A stretch of 48,800 nt of DNA from CAZEPJ01 sp964514105 (lineage in GTDB: Bacteria; Desulfobacterota; Desulfocorpusculales; Desulfocorpusculum): contig CAZEPJ010000033.1 of the NCBI GenBank assembly GCA_964514105.1, positions 1 to 48,800 on the forward strand. The letters run 5' to 3'. Under the pieces are notes generated by a model. It searched no databases and was not told the origin of the DNA. It saw nothing but the letters and a program-made list of their open reading frames with translations. Numbering within the stretch: position 1 is the stretch's first letter; the number at the start of each line of letters is the position of its first letter. The position numbers and the translations under genes are program-made. Below are positions 25,696 through 34,140 of this stretch, one piece after another.

Positions 25696-28185
25696 ATGAA
25701 GATCGTCACCAAGGCCTTTCTCCGATACCTGCCCCGCCGCCGGGGGCTCAGCCTCCTGCAGCTCATGGGCATCGCCTGCGGGGTGGCCGCCACCATCGGC
25801 ATGATGTTCTCCGCGCGGGCCGCCCTGTCGGGCTTCACCCGGGCCGTGGCCTTTCTGAGGGGGGATGCCACCCACGCCATATCGCGGCCGGCCGGGCCCA
25901 TGGGAGAGGAGATCCTGGCCAGGCTCATGATGGACCCGGCCGTTGCCGCGTTCTCCCCCGTCATCGACCGCCGCGTGGAGCTATCCCACGGCGAGACGGT
26001 GCGGCTCCTGGGCCTGGATCCCTTTCTGGATCGGGCCGTGCGTCCGCTGCTGATCCCCTCCCGACCCGCGGATGGCCGGCCGGGAAGCCTCCAAGATGCC
26101 CTGGCGTTCCTCTTGGAGGAGGACGCGGTGCTCGTGGAACAGGGGCTCTTCGAACGACTGGACCAGGAGCGCCGGTCCCTCCTGGAGAGCTCCCACGGCC
26201 CCCTTCGCCCGATGGGGACGTTCTCCAATCCCGCGGGCGAGCCCCTCATCCTCATGGACATCGGCCACGCACAGGCCCGCTTCGGCCTCGATGGGCTCGT
26301 GGATCGCGTGGACCTCATCCTATCGGACCCCCCTGGGTTTCTGGAGCGCTGGGAACAGGGGTTCTTCATCCAGTCCAACCAACAGCAGCAGACCTCTCTG
26401 GGCGACATGCTCCGGGCCTTTCGCCTGAACCTGGAGGCCCTGTCGCTGCTGGCCCTCTTCGTCGGCGTGTTCCTGGTGTACAACACGGCCATGTTCGCGG
26501 TGGTGAGCCGGAGGCGTGACGCGGGGATCCTTCGTAGCCTGGGGGCCAGCCGTCGCGAGATCGTGGCGGCGTTCCTGGCGGAGATCCTCCTTCTGGGGGC
26601 TGCAGGAGGGGCCCTGGGGGGCGGCCTCGGGTACCTGCTGAGCCGGTTTCTGACCGGCGTGGTGGGCGACACCATCAGCATGCTCTACTTCCATGTCCGT
26701 CCCACGTTGCCGGCATGGTCCGGCTGGGTGCCCGTGCTGGGCGGTCTTCTGGGATGTGGAGCCAGCCTCCTGGGCGGAGCCCTCCCCCTGCGGGAACTGG
26801 TGCGAGTAGACCCGGTGGAGGCCATCCGGGGGCGGACGGCCTCCACGGGATCGACAAACCGCTGGCGGCGGGCCGCCTGGGGGGGGGGCGCCGTTTTGGC
26901 CTTAAGCACGGTCCTGTGCCTGGCCGCCTCCCTGCACGTGTACGTGGGTTTTGCGGGCGCCTTCGGCCTCCTGTTGGGAAGCAGCCTTCTCACCGGGGGG
27001 GCCATGGTCCTGCTGGGGCCTGTCCTGGGACGAGCCCTGGGGCTGTTGGGGGGCGTCGCCGGGCGCGTGGCCGCAGGCAACGTCTCCCGGAACCTGGGGC
27101 GGACGGCCGTTGCGGTCGCCGCCTTCATGGTGGCCCTCTCCATGTCCGTGGGCCTGGGCACCATGATCGGGAGCTTCCGCCAGACCCTGATCCGGTGGAT
27201 GGACAGCCAGCTCCAGGGAGACCTGTACATCGCCCCGTCCCGGGAGGTGGAGGTCCCCGAGTCGTTCCTGGAAGAGCTCGGGAACGTGCCCGGCATTGGA
27301 GGACTCGACCCGTACCGAAATGTCCAGATCCCGTACCAGGGGCGCCTCGTGCACGTCTCGGCCGTGAACGCCGGGGCGCTGCAGCGATTCACCCGTTTCG
27401 GGTTTCTCTCGGGGGGCAACGAGAACTGGGAGGCGGTCAAGGGGGGGGCGGTCATCGTCTCGGAGAGTTTCTCCCGCAGGTTCGGAGTCCGCGCGGGTGA
27501 CCGCATCCTCATCGAGGGGGCAGCGGGGCCCAGGCCGGTCGACGTGGCGGCCGTCTTCTACGACTACACCAGCGAGCATGGCCTCATCATGATGGACCGG
27601 GCTGCGTACTTGGCCATCTTCCAGGACCGAACCATCGATGCCCTGGTCGTCTTCGTCGACCCCGACCGCCCCGGGCGGGAGGGCGTCCTGGCCGAAGTGC
27701 GGGCGAGGGCCGGGCGCCGCGGGCTGCCCGTCTCGGACCGCAGGCAGTTTCACGGCGCCATCCTGGCGCTCTTCGATGCCACCTTCGCGGTGACCCGCTC
27801 CATGCGGATCCTGGCGGTCATCGTGGCTTTCTTCGGCATCGCCGGGGCCATTCTGACCCTCTTCATGGAGCGCCGGCGGGACTTCGGCATCTACCGGGCA
27901 CTGGGGTTCTCCACGCCCCAGGTGGCGGCCATGACCCTCATGGAGGGTATGGCAATGGGGCTTCTCAGTTGTCTGATGAGCGCGGCGGTGGGAACGGCCC
28001 TGGCCTGGGTCCTCATTGGAGCCATCAACCTGCAGAGCTTCAACTGGACCATCTTCTTCCGTTTTCAGTGGGGGCCGTACCTGCTCGCCGCCGGGACCGC
28101 CCTTGTGGCCAGCGCGGGGGCCGCGGCCTATCCCATCTGGAAGGTATGCCGGACCTACCCCCAGATGCAGATTCGGGAGGAGTGA
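25696..28185 (+). CDS. FtsX-like ABC transporter permease (fused double permease)
   Basis: 829 residues, long enough to be a fusion of two FtsX units: N-terminal helix, periplasmic region, three-helix FtsX domain near 250-370, then about four further helices, a second periplasmic region (about 480-670) and a C-terminal FtsX domain with LGFSTPQVAAMTLMEG. It forms an ABC transporter of the MacB/LolCDE type with the preceding ATPase and presumably hands a lipidic substrate toward the periplasm. Its stop overlaps the extended start option of the next gene. A G10 run (26879-26888) is inside the coding sequence. Confidence 0.92.
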   Translation: MKIVTKAFLRYLPRRRGLSLLQLMGIACGVAATIGMMFSARAALSGFTRAVAFLRGDATHAISRPAGPMGEEILARLMMDPAVAAFSPVIDRRVELSHGETVRLLGLDPFLDRAVRPLLIPSRPADGRPGSLQDALAFLLEEDAVLVEQGLFERLDQERRSLLESSHGPLRPMGTFSNPAGEPLILMDIGHAQARFGLDGLVDRVDLILSDPPGFLERWEQGFFIQSNQQQQTSLGDMLRAFRLNLEALSLLALFVGVFLVYNTAMFAVVSRRRDAGILRSLGASRREIVAAFLAEILLLGAAGGALGGGLGYLLSRFLTGVVGDTISMLYFHVRPTLPAWSGWVPVLGGLLGCGASLLGGALPLRELVRVDPVEAIRGRTASTGSTNRWRRAAWGGGAVLALSTVLCLAASLHVYVGFAGAFGLLLGSSLLTGGAMVLLGPVLGRALGLLGGVAGRVAAGNVSRNLGRTAVAVAAFMVALSMSVGLGTMIGSFRQTLIRWMDSQLQGDLYIAPSREVEVPESFLEELGNVPGIGGLDPYRNVQIPYQGRLVHVSAVNAGALQRFTRFGFLSGGNENWEAVKGGAVIVSESFSRRFGVRAGDRILIEGAAGPRPVDVAAVFYDYTSEHGLIMMDRAAYLAIFQDRTIDALVVFVDPDRPGREGVLAEVRARAGRRGLPVSDRRQFHGAILALFDATFAVTRSMRILAVIVAFFGIAGAILTLFMERRRDFGIYRALGFSTPQVAAMTLMEGMAMGLLSCLMSAAVGTALAWVLIGAINLQSFNWTIFFRFQWGPYLLAAGTALVASAGAAAYPIWKVCRTYPQMQIREE

Positions 28186-28334
28186 TGGGCAGGGAGTGGA
28201 TGCGTCCCAAGACGGAGACGCGGGGACACGCTCAGGGCGTCGAGGACCCGCGGGCAACGGACCGCGAGAAAAGCCCCGGCGAGGCGAGAGGCGGGGAAGC
28301 GGACATGGATGCGGGGATGGGGATAAGGATCCGG

Positions 28335-29462
28335 ATGAACCGCGGACAACGGCGGCACGGGGTGGTGAGGATCTGCCTGTGGGGGCTGGCGCTGTGCCTC
28401 GCCGCGGGCGCGGGCCGGGTGCGGGGCGAGGAGGAGTGGGCCCAGGCCGTTCGACCCTGGCCATGGAGCTTTCCGCGGGATCACGGGGCCCATCCCCAGT
28501 TTCGCACCGAATGGTGGTATTTCACGGGCAACCTAAGGGACGCCGAGGGAATCCGGCACGGCTATCAGCTCACTTTCTTCCGGCACGGCGTGCGGAAGGA
28601 GGCGGCCCGACCGCACAACCCCTGGTCGGTCCGAGACGTGTTCCTGGCCCACATGGCCGTGGCCGACGGGGCATCGGGCCGTTTCCGATGGGCCGAGCGG
28701 GCCTCCAGGGCCGGCCCGGGCCTCGCCGGGGCCAGCTCCGAGGGGATGGCGGTTTGGGTCCTGGACTGGTCCGCCCGCATGTCCGGCGGGGAGATCCGCC
28801 TGGAGGCACGCACGGCCCATGTCTCCCTGGAGCTGACCCTTCGCCCCCGAAGGGCCGTGGTCCTTCACGGCGAGCATGGCTTGAGCCGCAAGGGCCCCGC
28901 CCAGGGCCAGGCGTCACATTATGTCTCCCTCACCGACCTGGAGACCGCGGGAACCCTCCGTCTGGGCGATCGATCCGTGGCCGTGGCGGGGACGAGCTGG
29001 TTCGACCAGGAGTTCGGTTCCAACCAGTTGACCCCCGAGCAGGTGGGGTGGGACTGGTTCAGCCTGCATATTTCGGACGGCCATGACCTCATGATCTACC
29101 TCCTCCGGCTCCAGGACGGATCCCTGGAGCCCGCCTCTTCGGGGACCCTGGTCGCCCCCGACGGCTCTTGGCGGCACCTGCGCCTGCCGGACATCCGGGT
29201 CTCGGTCCTGGATCGCTGGAAGAGCCCCCGGAGCGGCGGGACCTATCCCAGCCGCTGGCGCATCGAGATCCCGTCGGCGCGCTTGGATCTGGATGTGGCC
29301 CCCTTGCTCCCCGACCAGGAACTGGTCACCGAGGGCTCCACGGGCGTGACGTACTGGGAGGGGATGGTCCTGGGAAGGGGCCGATCCCAGGGGCAGCCGG
29401 CGACCTGCGAGGGGTACGTGGAGTTGACGGGCTACGCGGGGGGGATCGGAGGACTGTTCTGA
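28335..29462 (+). CDS. AttH/CrtC-like exported lipocalin-like protein
   Basis: 375 residues from the ATG chosen because it directly precedes a signal peptide (RRHGVVRICLWGLALCLAAGAG) and has AAGGA 5 nt upstream. An ATG at 28185, overlapping the permease stop and preceded by GGGAGGAG, would add 50 polar residues ahead of the signal peptide. The mature protein has the AttH signature: HPQFRTEWWYFTGNLRD, YQLTFFRHG, FLAHMAVADG, HYVSLTDLETAGTL, WFDQEFGSNQL, WDWFSLHISDGHDLMIYLLR. The family shares a fold with carotenoid 1,2-hydratase and accompanies LolD/FtsX-type transporters; a hydrophobic ligand is expected. Confidence 0.88.
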   Translation: MNRGQRRHGVVRICLWGLALCLAAGAGRVRGEEEWAQAVRPWPWSFPRDHGAHPQFRTEWWYFTGNLRDAEGIRHGYQLTFFRHGVRKEAARPHNPWSVRDVFLAHMAVADGASGRFRWAERASRAGPGLAGASSEGMAVWVLDWSARMSGGEIRLEARTAHVSLELTLRPRRAVVLHGEHGLSRKGPAQGQASHYVSLTDLETAGTLRLGDRSVAVAGTSWFDQEFGSNQLTPEQVGWDWFSLHISDGHDLMIYLLRLQDGSLEPASSGTLVAPDGSWRHLRLPDIRVSVLDRWKSPRSGGTYPSRWRIEIPSARLDLDVAPLLPDQELVTEGSTGVTYWEGMVLGRGRSQGQPATCEGYVELTGYAGGIGGLF

Positions 29463-29562
29463 TCTTCGGCGGCGGCTCGCCCCTCTCGCGAAGACAACAC
29501 GACTCAGGCAACCCGATAATTGACTGTCGTCTCGACCACGACAGGCACTGCGCGGGTGTGCC

Positions 29563-29925
29563 ATGGCCATGCTCGCGTCGGCGGGGTTTCTCTCGTTGCG
29601 GGCCTCCACCCGAGGGTTCTCCTGTTCGCCTCCGCACTTCACCATGCTGGGGTGGCTGGCCGTCCTCTTCATTGGCATGAACAGCGGCATCGGGTATCAT
29701 CTCTGGCTGTGGTCCCTCGACCACACCACGCCCACGAAGGCCACGGTCTTCTTGGCCCTGAGCCCCGTGACAGCCGTCGCCCTGGTCGACCTGCGGCTGG
29801 GGGAGCCCATCTCCGCCATGACCGGCCTGGGACTCGGCCTCGTGGCCCTGGACCTGTGCCTGGCCAACGTCACCCGGGGAGGCCCCATCGGCGGGGTCGG
29901 GCCCGCCGGGGGGAGGTCACCGTGA
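29563..29925 (+). pseudogene. C-terminal remnant of an EamA/DMT-family transporter
   Basis: Only about 120 codons are left, with three or four membrane segments. FIGMNSGIGYHLWLWSLDHT and TPTKATVFLALSPVTAVALV match the last helices of an EamA repeat, and LRLGEPISAMTGLGLGLVALDL is the usual final helix, but a normal family member has ten helices and about 290 residues. Upstream the frame is closed by TGA at 29521 and no N-terminal half is visible in the 100 nt after the AttH-like gene. It ends overlapping the GTG of the B3/B4 gene. It is a degenerate fragment or, less likely, a short half-transporter. Confidence 0.65.
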
Positions 29926-30653
29926 AGGCGCTCTCGTACCGCATCGCAGCAGAGATCTTCCAGCGGTTCCCCAGCTACGTCCGGGGGGTCGTGGTGGCCC
30001 ATGGGGTCGAAAACGGCCCGTCTCCGGATGACCTCTCCCGGCTCCTTCGGGAGGCCGAGGCGTCGGTGCGGGACCGCCTGCGCCTGGAAGACCTGGCGGG
30101 GCATCCCCGCGTCAGGTGCTGGCGGGACGCGTACCGGGCGTTTGGCGCCAAGCCCAGCGAGTTTCGCTCCTCCATCGAGGCCATGGCGCGGCGCGTCCTG
30201 CGGGGAGAGGCCCTCCCGTCCATCAACGCCCTGGTGGACCTGGGCAACATGGTGTCCCTGCGGCACCTCGTTCCCGCCGGTGCCCATGCCATCGACGTGC
30301 TGGCGGGGGATATCGAGCTGCGCCCGGCCACGGGCCGGGAGCGATTCATCCCCATGGGCGCCCAGCAGCAGGAGCACCCCCTCCCCGGCGAGGTGATCTT
30401 CACCGAGGACGACCGGGTCCTGACCCGGCGGTGGACATGGCGGCAGGCCACCCACACCGTGACCCTGCCCGGTACCCGGGCCATCTTTTTCAACGTGGAC
30501 GGCCTCCCGCCGGTGCAGCCCGAGGAGATCGAGGCGGCCTGCCAAGAGCTCATGGAGCTGGTGGTTCGGTTCTGCGGGGGGCAAGCCCGCCGGGAGCTGC
30601 TCTGCAGGGAGCGCCCCCGGATGGACCTGAACCCGCCCCACGGTTTGGCTTGA
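29922..30653 (+). CDS. B3/B4 tRNA-binding-domain protein
   Basis: 243 residues starting at GTG (GGGGGGAGG 7 nt upstream), overlapping the stop of the transporter remnant. Resembles the B3/B4 domain of phenylalanyl-tRNA synthetase beta: FPSYVRGVVVAHGVEN, RVRCWRDAYRAFGAKPSEFRSS, LPSINALVDLGNMVSLRHLVPAGAHAID, and IPMGAQQQEHPLPGEVIF, TRRWTWRQATHT. Stand-alone proteins of this type are thought to bind or edit a mischarged tRNA, but the function is not established. It is unrelated in sequence to its transporter neighbours. Confidence 0.88.
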   Translation: MKALSYRIAAEIFQRFPSYVRGVVVAHGVENGPSPDDLSRLLREAEASVRDRLRLEDLAGHPRVRCWRDAYRAFGAKPSEFRSSIEAMARRVLRGEALPSINALVDLGNMVSLRHLVPAGAHAIDVLAGDIELRPATGRERFIPMGAQQQEHPLPGEVIFTEDDRVLTRRWTWRQATHTVTLPGTRAIFFNVDGLPPVQPEEIEAACQELMELVVRFCGGQARRELLCRERPRMDLNPPHGLA

Positions 30654-30679
30654 CAATTCCCGTTTCTTGATCGAATGAT
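30650..30679 (+). promoter_or_regulatory. Candidate promoter of the cytochrome region
   Basis: TTGACA (30650-30655), 18-nt spacer, AATGAT (30674-30679). The -35 overlaps the stop codon of the B3/B4 gene. A 120-nt leader follows before the triheme cytochrome. A perfect -35 is uncommon here, so this is probably where the respiratory region begins. Confidence 0.5.
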
Positions 30680-30805
30680 GGTTTTCATGCAATGGGGTTC
30701 ATCGGCCGCGGTCTCCCAAGTGGCTTCCACGCGGGGAAAGGGTGAGGACGGCCGCGCGCCGCTGGCCTCTCCGGTGAGGGGGACAAACCGCGAAAGGAGG
30801 AGTGG

Positions 30806-31150
30806 ATGATGCGAAAAGGATGGGTTTGGGGCGCAATGGCGGTCCTGGTCGTGGGCATGGCCCTGGCGGCAGCAGGTTCGCTCATGGCCCAGGCCAAGCC
30901 GCCTGCGGACTTCACTTTCGACCAGGGGAAGGACAGCCCCGGGAAGGTGACCTTCAGCCACGAGAAACACACCGCCAAGAACCCCAAGTGCACGGACTGC
31001 CATGTGAAGATCTTCAAGATGAAGAAGGGGACGACGGACACCAAGGGCGGCAGCATGCACGAGGAGAAGTCGTGCGGGGCCTGCCACAACGGCACGGCCT
31101 CCTTCTCCGCCAAGGAGAAGGCCAGCTGCGAGAAATGCCATAAGAAGTAG
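30806..31150 (+). CDS. c(7)-type triheme periplasmic cytochrome
   Basis: 114 residues: signal peptide (to about residue 29) and a compact domain KVTFSHEKHTAKNPKCTDCH with three CXXCH motifs at 62-66, 90-94 and 108-112 and ligand histidines such as H53 and H56. The segment CTDCHVKIFKMKKG is characteristic of the c7 triheme family of Geobacter-type periplasmic electron carriers. It probably moves electrons across the periplasm from the inner-membrane quinol oxidases encoded downstream. Ribosome binding site AAAGGAGGAG. The adjacent ATGs 30806 and 30809 are equivalent. Confidence 0.93.
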   Translation: MMRKGWVWGAMAVLVVGMALAAAGSLMAQAKPPADFTFDQGKDSPGKVTFSHEKHTAKNPKCTDCHVKIFKMKKGTTDTKGGSMHEEKSCGACHNGTASFSAKEKASCEKCHKK

Positions 31151-31333
31151 CGACCGGGACGTGGCTGCGTCGGGCAGAGGTCTGTCGGGTGCCCGTCGCC
31201 GTGGAAGGCGGGCCTCGCGGAGGCAACCCCCGGCGTCCCCCGAAAAGCCGGGTCGACTCACAGGGGCATTCTTGCTTGCCTTCGTCCCGATTGCCGCGCG
31301 TGCGCGTCCAGTCCCCACCCCAGAGGAACCGCC

Positions 31334-32848
31334 ATGAGCCCTATCCACGACCCCTTGCGGGCCGAGATGAGCCACCGGCCGCTCAGCAATCCCATCAGCC
31401 AGATCGGCATGGGTCTGGCGATCTGCAGCTTCCTGGCTGTGCTCGCCCTGCTCTACATCGACTTCTCGAGGGGATTCACCAATCCCTACATGTCCATGCT
31501 GACCTATCTGATCGTGCCCGGCGGGCTCGTGACGGGCCTGATCCTCATCGTCATCGGCGTGCTTCGCGAACGCGCCCACCGACGAAGGGGAGCCCCAGAA
31601 CACGTCCCCAGCCTGCCGCGCATCGACCTCAACCTGCCCCGCCATCGCACAGCCTTTGTATCGGTGGTGGTCGTCGTGTTCCTGTTTCTCGTGTTCTCCA
31701 CCCTGGGGATGTACCGCACGTATCACTTCACGGAGTCCGTGGAGTTCTGCGGGCTCATCTGCCATTCCGTGATGAAGCCCGAGTACACCTTGTATCAGAA
31801 GTCCCCCCACGCCAGGGTCGCCTGCACCGAATGCCACGTGGGGCCGGGCGCCAGCTGGTTCGTCAAGTCCAAGATATCGGGGATATACCAGATCTATTCC
31901 ACCGCGTTCGAGAAATACTCCCGCCCGATCCCGACGCCCATCGAGAATCTGCGCCCCGCCCGGGAGACCTGCGAGCAATGCCACTGGCCCCAGCGCTTCT
32001 CGGGCTCGGTGGAACGCGTCCGGACCCACTTCCTGGCCGACGAGAAGAACAGCCCGTGGACCATCCGCCTGCTGCTCAAGGTCGGAGGCGGAGATCCGAC
32101 CCTCGGCCCGGTCCACGGGATCCATTGGCACATGAGTTCCAACCACAGGGTGGAGTACGTGGCCACGGACCGAACGCGCCAGAAGATCCCTTGGATCCGG
32201 GTGACCGATGAAAAGGGAGGGGTGACGATTTACGAGGCCAAGGGAGAGAAGCTCAAACCTGGGGAGATCTCCCCGGAACGGATCCGGCTCATGGACTGCA
32301 TCGACTGCCACAACCGGCCGACCCATATCTACGCCCCGCCGGTGCGGTCCGTCAACCGCTCCATGAGCCTGGGCAGATTGGATCCGTCCGTGCCATTCCT
32401 GAAGAAGAACGCGGTCCAGGCCATGGTGGACGCCAACTCGACGAGCAAGACCGAGGCCGAGGCCCTGGCGAGCATCGAGAAGAAGCTCAGGGCTGATTAC
32501 GCCGACTACGCAGATCAGAAGAAGGTCCAGAACGTCATCGCGGAGGTCCAGCGGATCTTCCGGGAGACCATCTTCCCGGAGATGAAGGCCAACTGGAACG
32601 TGTACCCGGACAATATCGGGCATTCGCTCTGGCCCGGCTGCATCCGGTGCCACGAGGGAGAGCATTCCAGCGCGGACGGGAGGGTCATCTCCCACGACTG
32701 CAACACGTGCCACATCATCATCGCCCAGGGGCCCGGCCTCCTGCCGGAGAAGATGAGCCCCCGGGGGCTGGAGTTCGAACACCCGGGGGGCGACATCGGC
32801 AAGGAGCCGCTGTGCGGCAACTGCCACGGCGGGGCCCTGGTCCAGTGA
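31334..32848 (+). CDS. ImcH-like NapC/NirT heptaheme inner-membrane cytochrome
   Basis: 504 residues with three predicted membrane helices (about 24-45, 54-77, 107-126) and a large periplasmic domain. Heme motifs: CGLICH at 139-144, which is CX3CH, then CXXCH at 164, 213, 322, 436, 456 and 494. The region after the third helix resembles the NapC/NirT quinol dehydrogenases (SVMKPEYTLYQKSPHARVACTECHVG). Size, heme count and helices match ImcH of Geobacter, which oxidises menaquinol for high-potential electron export. The first motif's extra residue is supported by the DNA (tgc ggg ctc atc tgc cat). 184 nt after the triheme gene. Confidence 0.9.
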   Translation: MSPIHDPLRAEMSHRPLSNPISQIGMGLAICSFLAVLALLYIDFSRGFTNPYMSMLTYLIVPGGLVTGLILIVIGVLRERAHRRRGAPEHVPSLPRIDLNLPRHRTAFVSVVVVVFLFLVFSTLGMYRTYHFTESVEFCGLICHSVMKPEYTLYQKSPHARVACTECHVGPGASWFVKSKISGIYQIYSTAFEKYSRPIPTPIENLRPARETCEQCHWPQRFSGSVERVRTHFLADEKNSPWTIRLLLKVGGGDPTLGPVHGIHWHMSSNHRVEYVATDRTRQKIPWIRVTDEKGGVTIYEAKGEKLKPGEISPERIRLMDCIDCHNRPTHIYAPPVRSVNRSMSLGRLDPSVPFLKKNAVQAMVDANSTSKTEAEALASIEKKLRADYADYADQKKVQNVIAEVQRIFRETIFPEMKANWNVYPDNIGHSLWPGCIRCHEGEHSSADGRVISHDCNTCHIIIAQGPGLLPEKMSPRGLEFEHPGGDIGKEPLCGNCHGGALVQ

Positions 32849-33426
32849 GGCCTGTGGAAGGGGAGGTCCCGGCATGGACGGGCAGGTCCGCCGCCCGCCC
32901 CGGCAGGACCCTGTGGCCGACTCGACCCCACAGCCGGCTTCGCCCTCGCCCCACACACCCTTCGCATCCAGTCACTCACGGTCGGTCGACTTGGGGCGAA
33001 GCCCTTCGCCGTCGCCCCTGATGCAGTCAGTGTGCGGCAGCTCGCGTGGGGCGGACAGCCGCGACCTAGGACTCGGAAGAGCGTGACGCGGAGGACGTCT
33101 TTGCGTCCCGACGCTGGGTGCCGGATGATTGCCCGCCGCGGCGGGCTCCGGGACAAGGGACTGCCACCCGGAACTGAAGGGTTGCCCCGCCTCTCGGTTT
33201 TTCTCTTGACACACCCGGGCTTCTTTGTTTTCCTGGTAAACAGATAGGGTTTCCATTTCTCGCCACGCGGCATACCCGGGGTCCGTTCGCTCGGGCCCAA
33301 CGGTTCTCGGTCGCCCCTCCCCCTTGGCCGGGGAGGGCCCCTTCTTTGGGTTCGACGGCGCCCTGCCAGGGGTCACCGCCGCCTGGCGGACGCCTTCGGT
33401 TTGGGGGGCGCACCAGGATGGGATTC
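32849..33426. other. 578-nt gap upstream of the NrfD operon, no gene seen
   Basis: No reading frame here has coding character. It contains a TTGACA at 33206-33211 without a matching -10 (the nearest AT-rich segment, TAAACAGATAG, is 26 nt away), and a GGGGAGGGCCCC-type self-complementary stretch near 33334-33346. It probably holds the promoter of the next operon, perhaps needing a different sigma factor or an activator. Confidence 0.4.
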
Positions 33427-33660
33427 ATGCGCCGGGGATTGGAAGCCCTTCGTCTGATCTGGGGGCGGGAGGTCCTCCCCGAGGATCCCATTTCGCACCC
33501 CCAAGGCCCCTTTCTCCGCGGATCGTTTCTCCGATGGCTTCTCCAGCCTGACCATCTCCCTGAGGACCCCGTGCCGCAGGTCCGTCGCCAGGGCTTCCTG
33601 GCGGCGCTGTTCGGGCGGGAGCCCCTCGACCAAGATCCGGAAGTCGGGGACAGGAGCTGA
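33427..33660 (+). CDS. Small protein with three 14-residue Asp-Pro repeats
   Basis: 77 residues, not recognised as any family. It shows three copies of L-x2-[IL]-[WLF]-[GQ]-x3-L-x2-D-P: LRLIWGREVLPEDP (8-21), LRWLLQPDHLPEDP (35-48) and LAALFGREPLDQDP (58-71). No signal peptide or membrane helix, so probably cytoplasmic, with amphipathic hydrophobic patches. The stop is 4 nt before the tetraheme cytochrome, so it heads the NrfD operon. AGGA lies 8 nt before the chosen ATG; an ATG at 33418 adds three residues. Likely a dedicated assembly or docking factor of that complex (inference). Confidence 0.6.
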   Translation: MRRGLEALRLIWGREVLPEDPISHPQGPFLRGSFLRWLLQPDHLPEDPVPQVRRQGFLAALFGREPLDQDPEVGDRS

Positions 33661-33663
33661 CCC

Positions 33664-34140
33664 ATGGAGCACAGCAAACACGTGTTGAGGATGCTCTTTC
33701 TCGTCATCTTGGTCTTGGTCGGGTTTCACATCCTCAGGACCCTCTTTACGCCCAGATCGTTTGGTAAACACGGCCACTACCGGGCCGACAACGTGCGCGA
33801 GCAGATGGCCAAGCCTGTCATCCACGGCGAGAGCGCGGCCTGTGCTTCCTGCCACGTCGACAGATCCCGGGACATGGCGGCGGGCAGGCACGCCTCGGTG
33901 GCGTGTGAGGTGTGCCATGCCCCCCTGGCGGTCCACGTCAGAGAAGGGGCACCCGTCGCCAAGATGCCCCGGTTCAGGTCGACGGCCCTGTGCCTGCGGT
34001 GTCACGATGAGCTGGACGCCAGGCCAAAGGGGTTTCCTCAGGTCAGGGCCGACGAGCATCTGCGGAGGGGTGGACTGGAGATGGGACCCGAGGTGTGTAT
34101 GGGCTGCCATGATGCGCACAACCCGAGGATTGGGGGGTGA
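33664..34140 (+). CDS. Membrane-anchored tetraheme cytochrome c
   Basis: 158 residues: an N-terminal membrane helix (8-25) and a periplasmic domain with CXXCH motifs at 60-64, 81-85, 110-114 and 145-149. It resembles the cytochrome subunits of NrfB/Psr-type quinol complexes in position more than in sequence: downstream are a four-cluster ferredoxin protein and an NrfD-type membrane protein, overlapping by ATGA-type junctions. It would pass electrons between the iron-sulfur subunit and periplasmic carriers. Confidence 0.9.
   Translation: MEHSKHVLRMLFLVILVLVGFHILRTLFTPRSFGKHGHYRADNVREQMAKPVIHGESAACASCHVDRSRDMAAGRHASVACEVCHAPLAVHVREGAPVAKMPRFRSTALCLRCHDELDARPKGFPQVRADEHLRRGGLEMGPEVCMGCHDAHNPRIGG

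Noticed and set aside
32770..32800. TTCGAA-containing segment as a possible tRNA T-loop
   Set aside because: It lies inside the heptaheme cytochrome coding sequence and no cloverleaf can be formed around it.
29975..32956. 993-codon minus-strand frame across B3/B4 and the cytochrome genes
   Set aside because: The plus strand has heme motifs, signal peptides and ribosome binding sites; the minus frame has none.
33206..33211. TTGACA in the gap before the NrfD operon
   Set aside because: The nearest AT-rich -10-like sequence is 26 nt away, too far for a sigma70 promoter.
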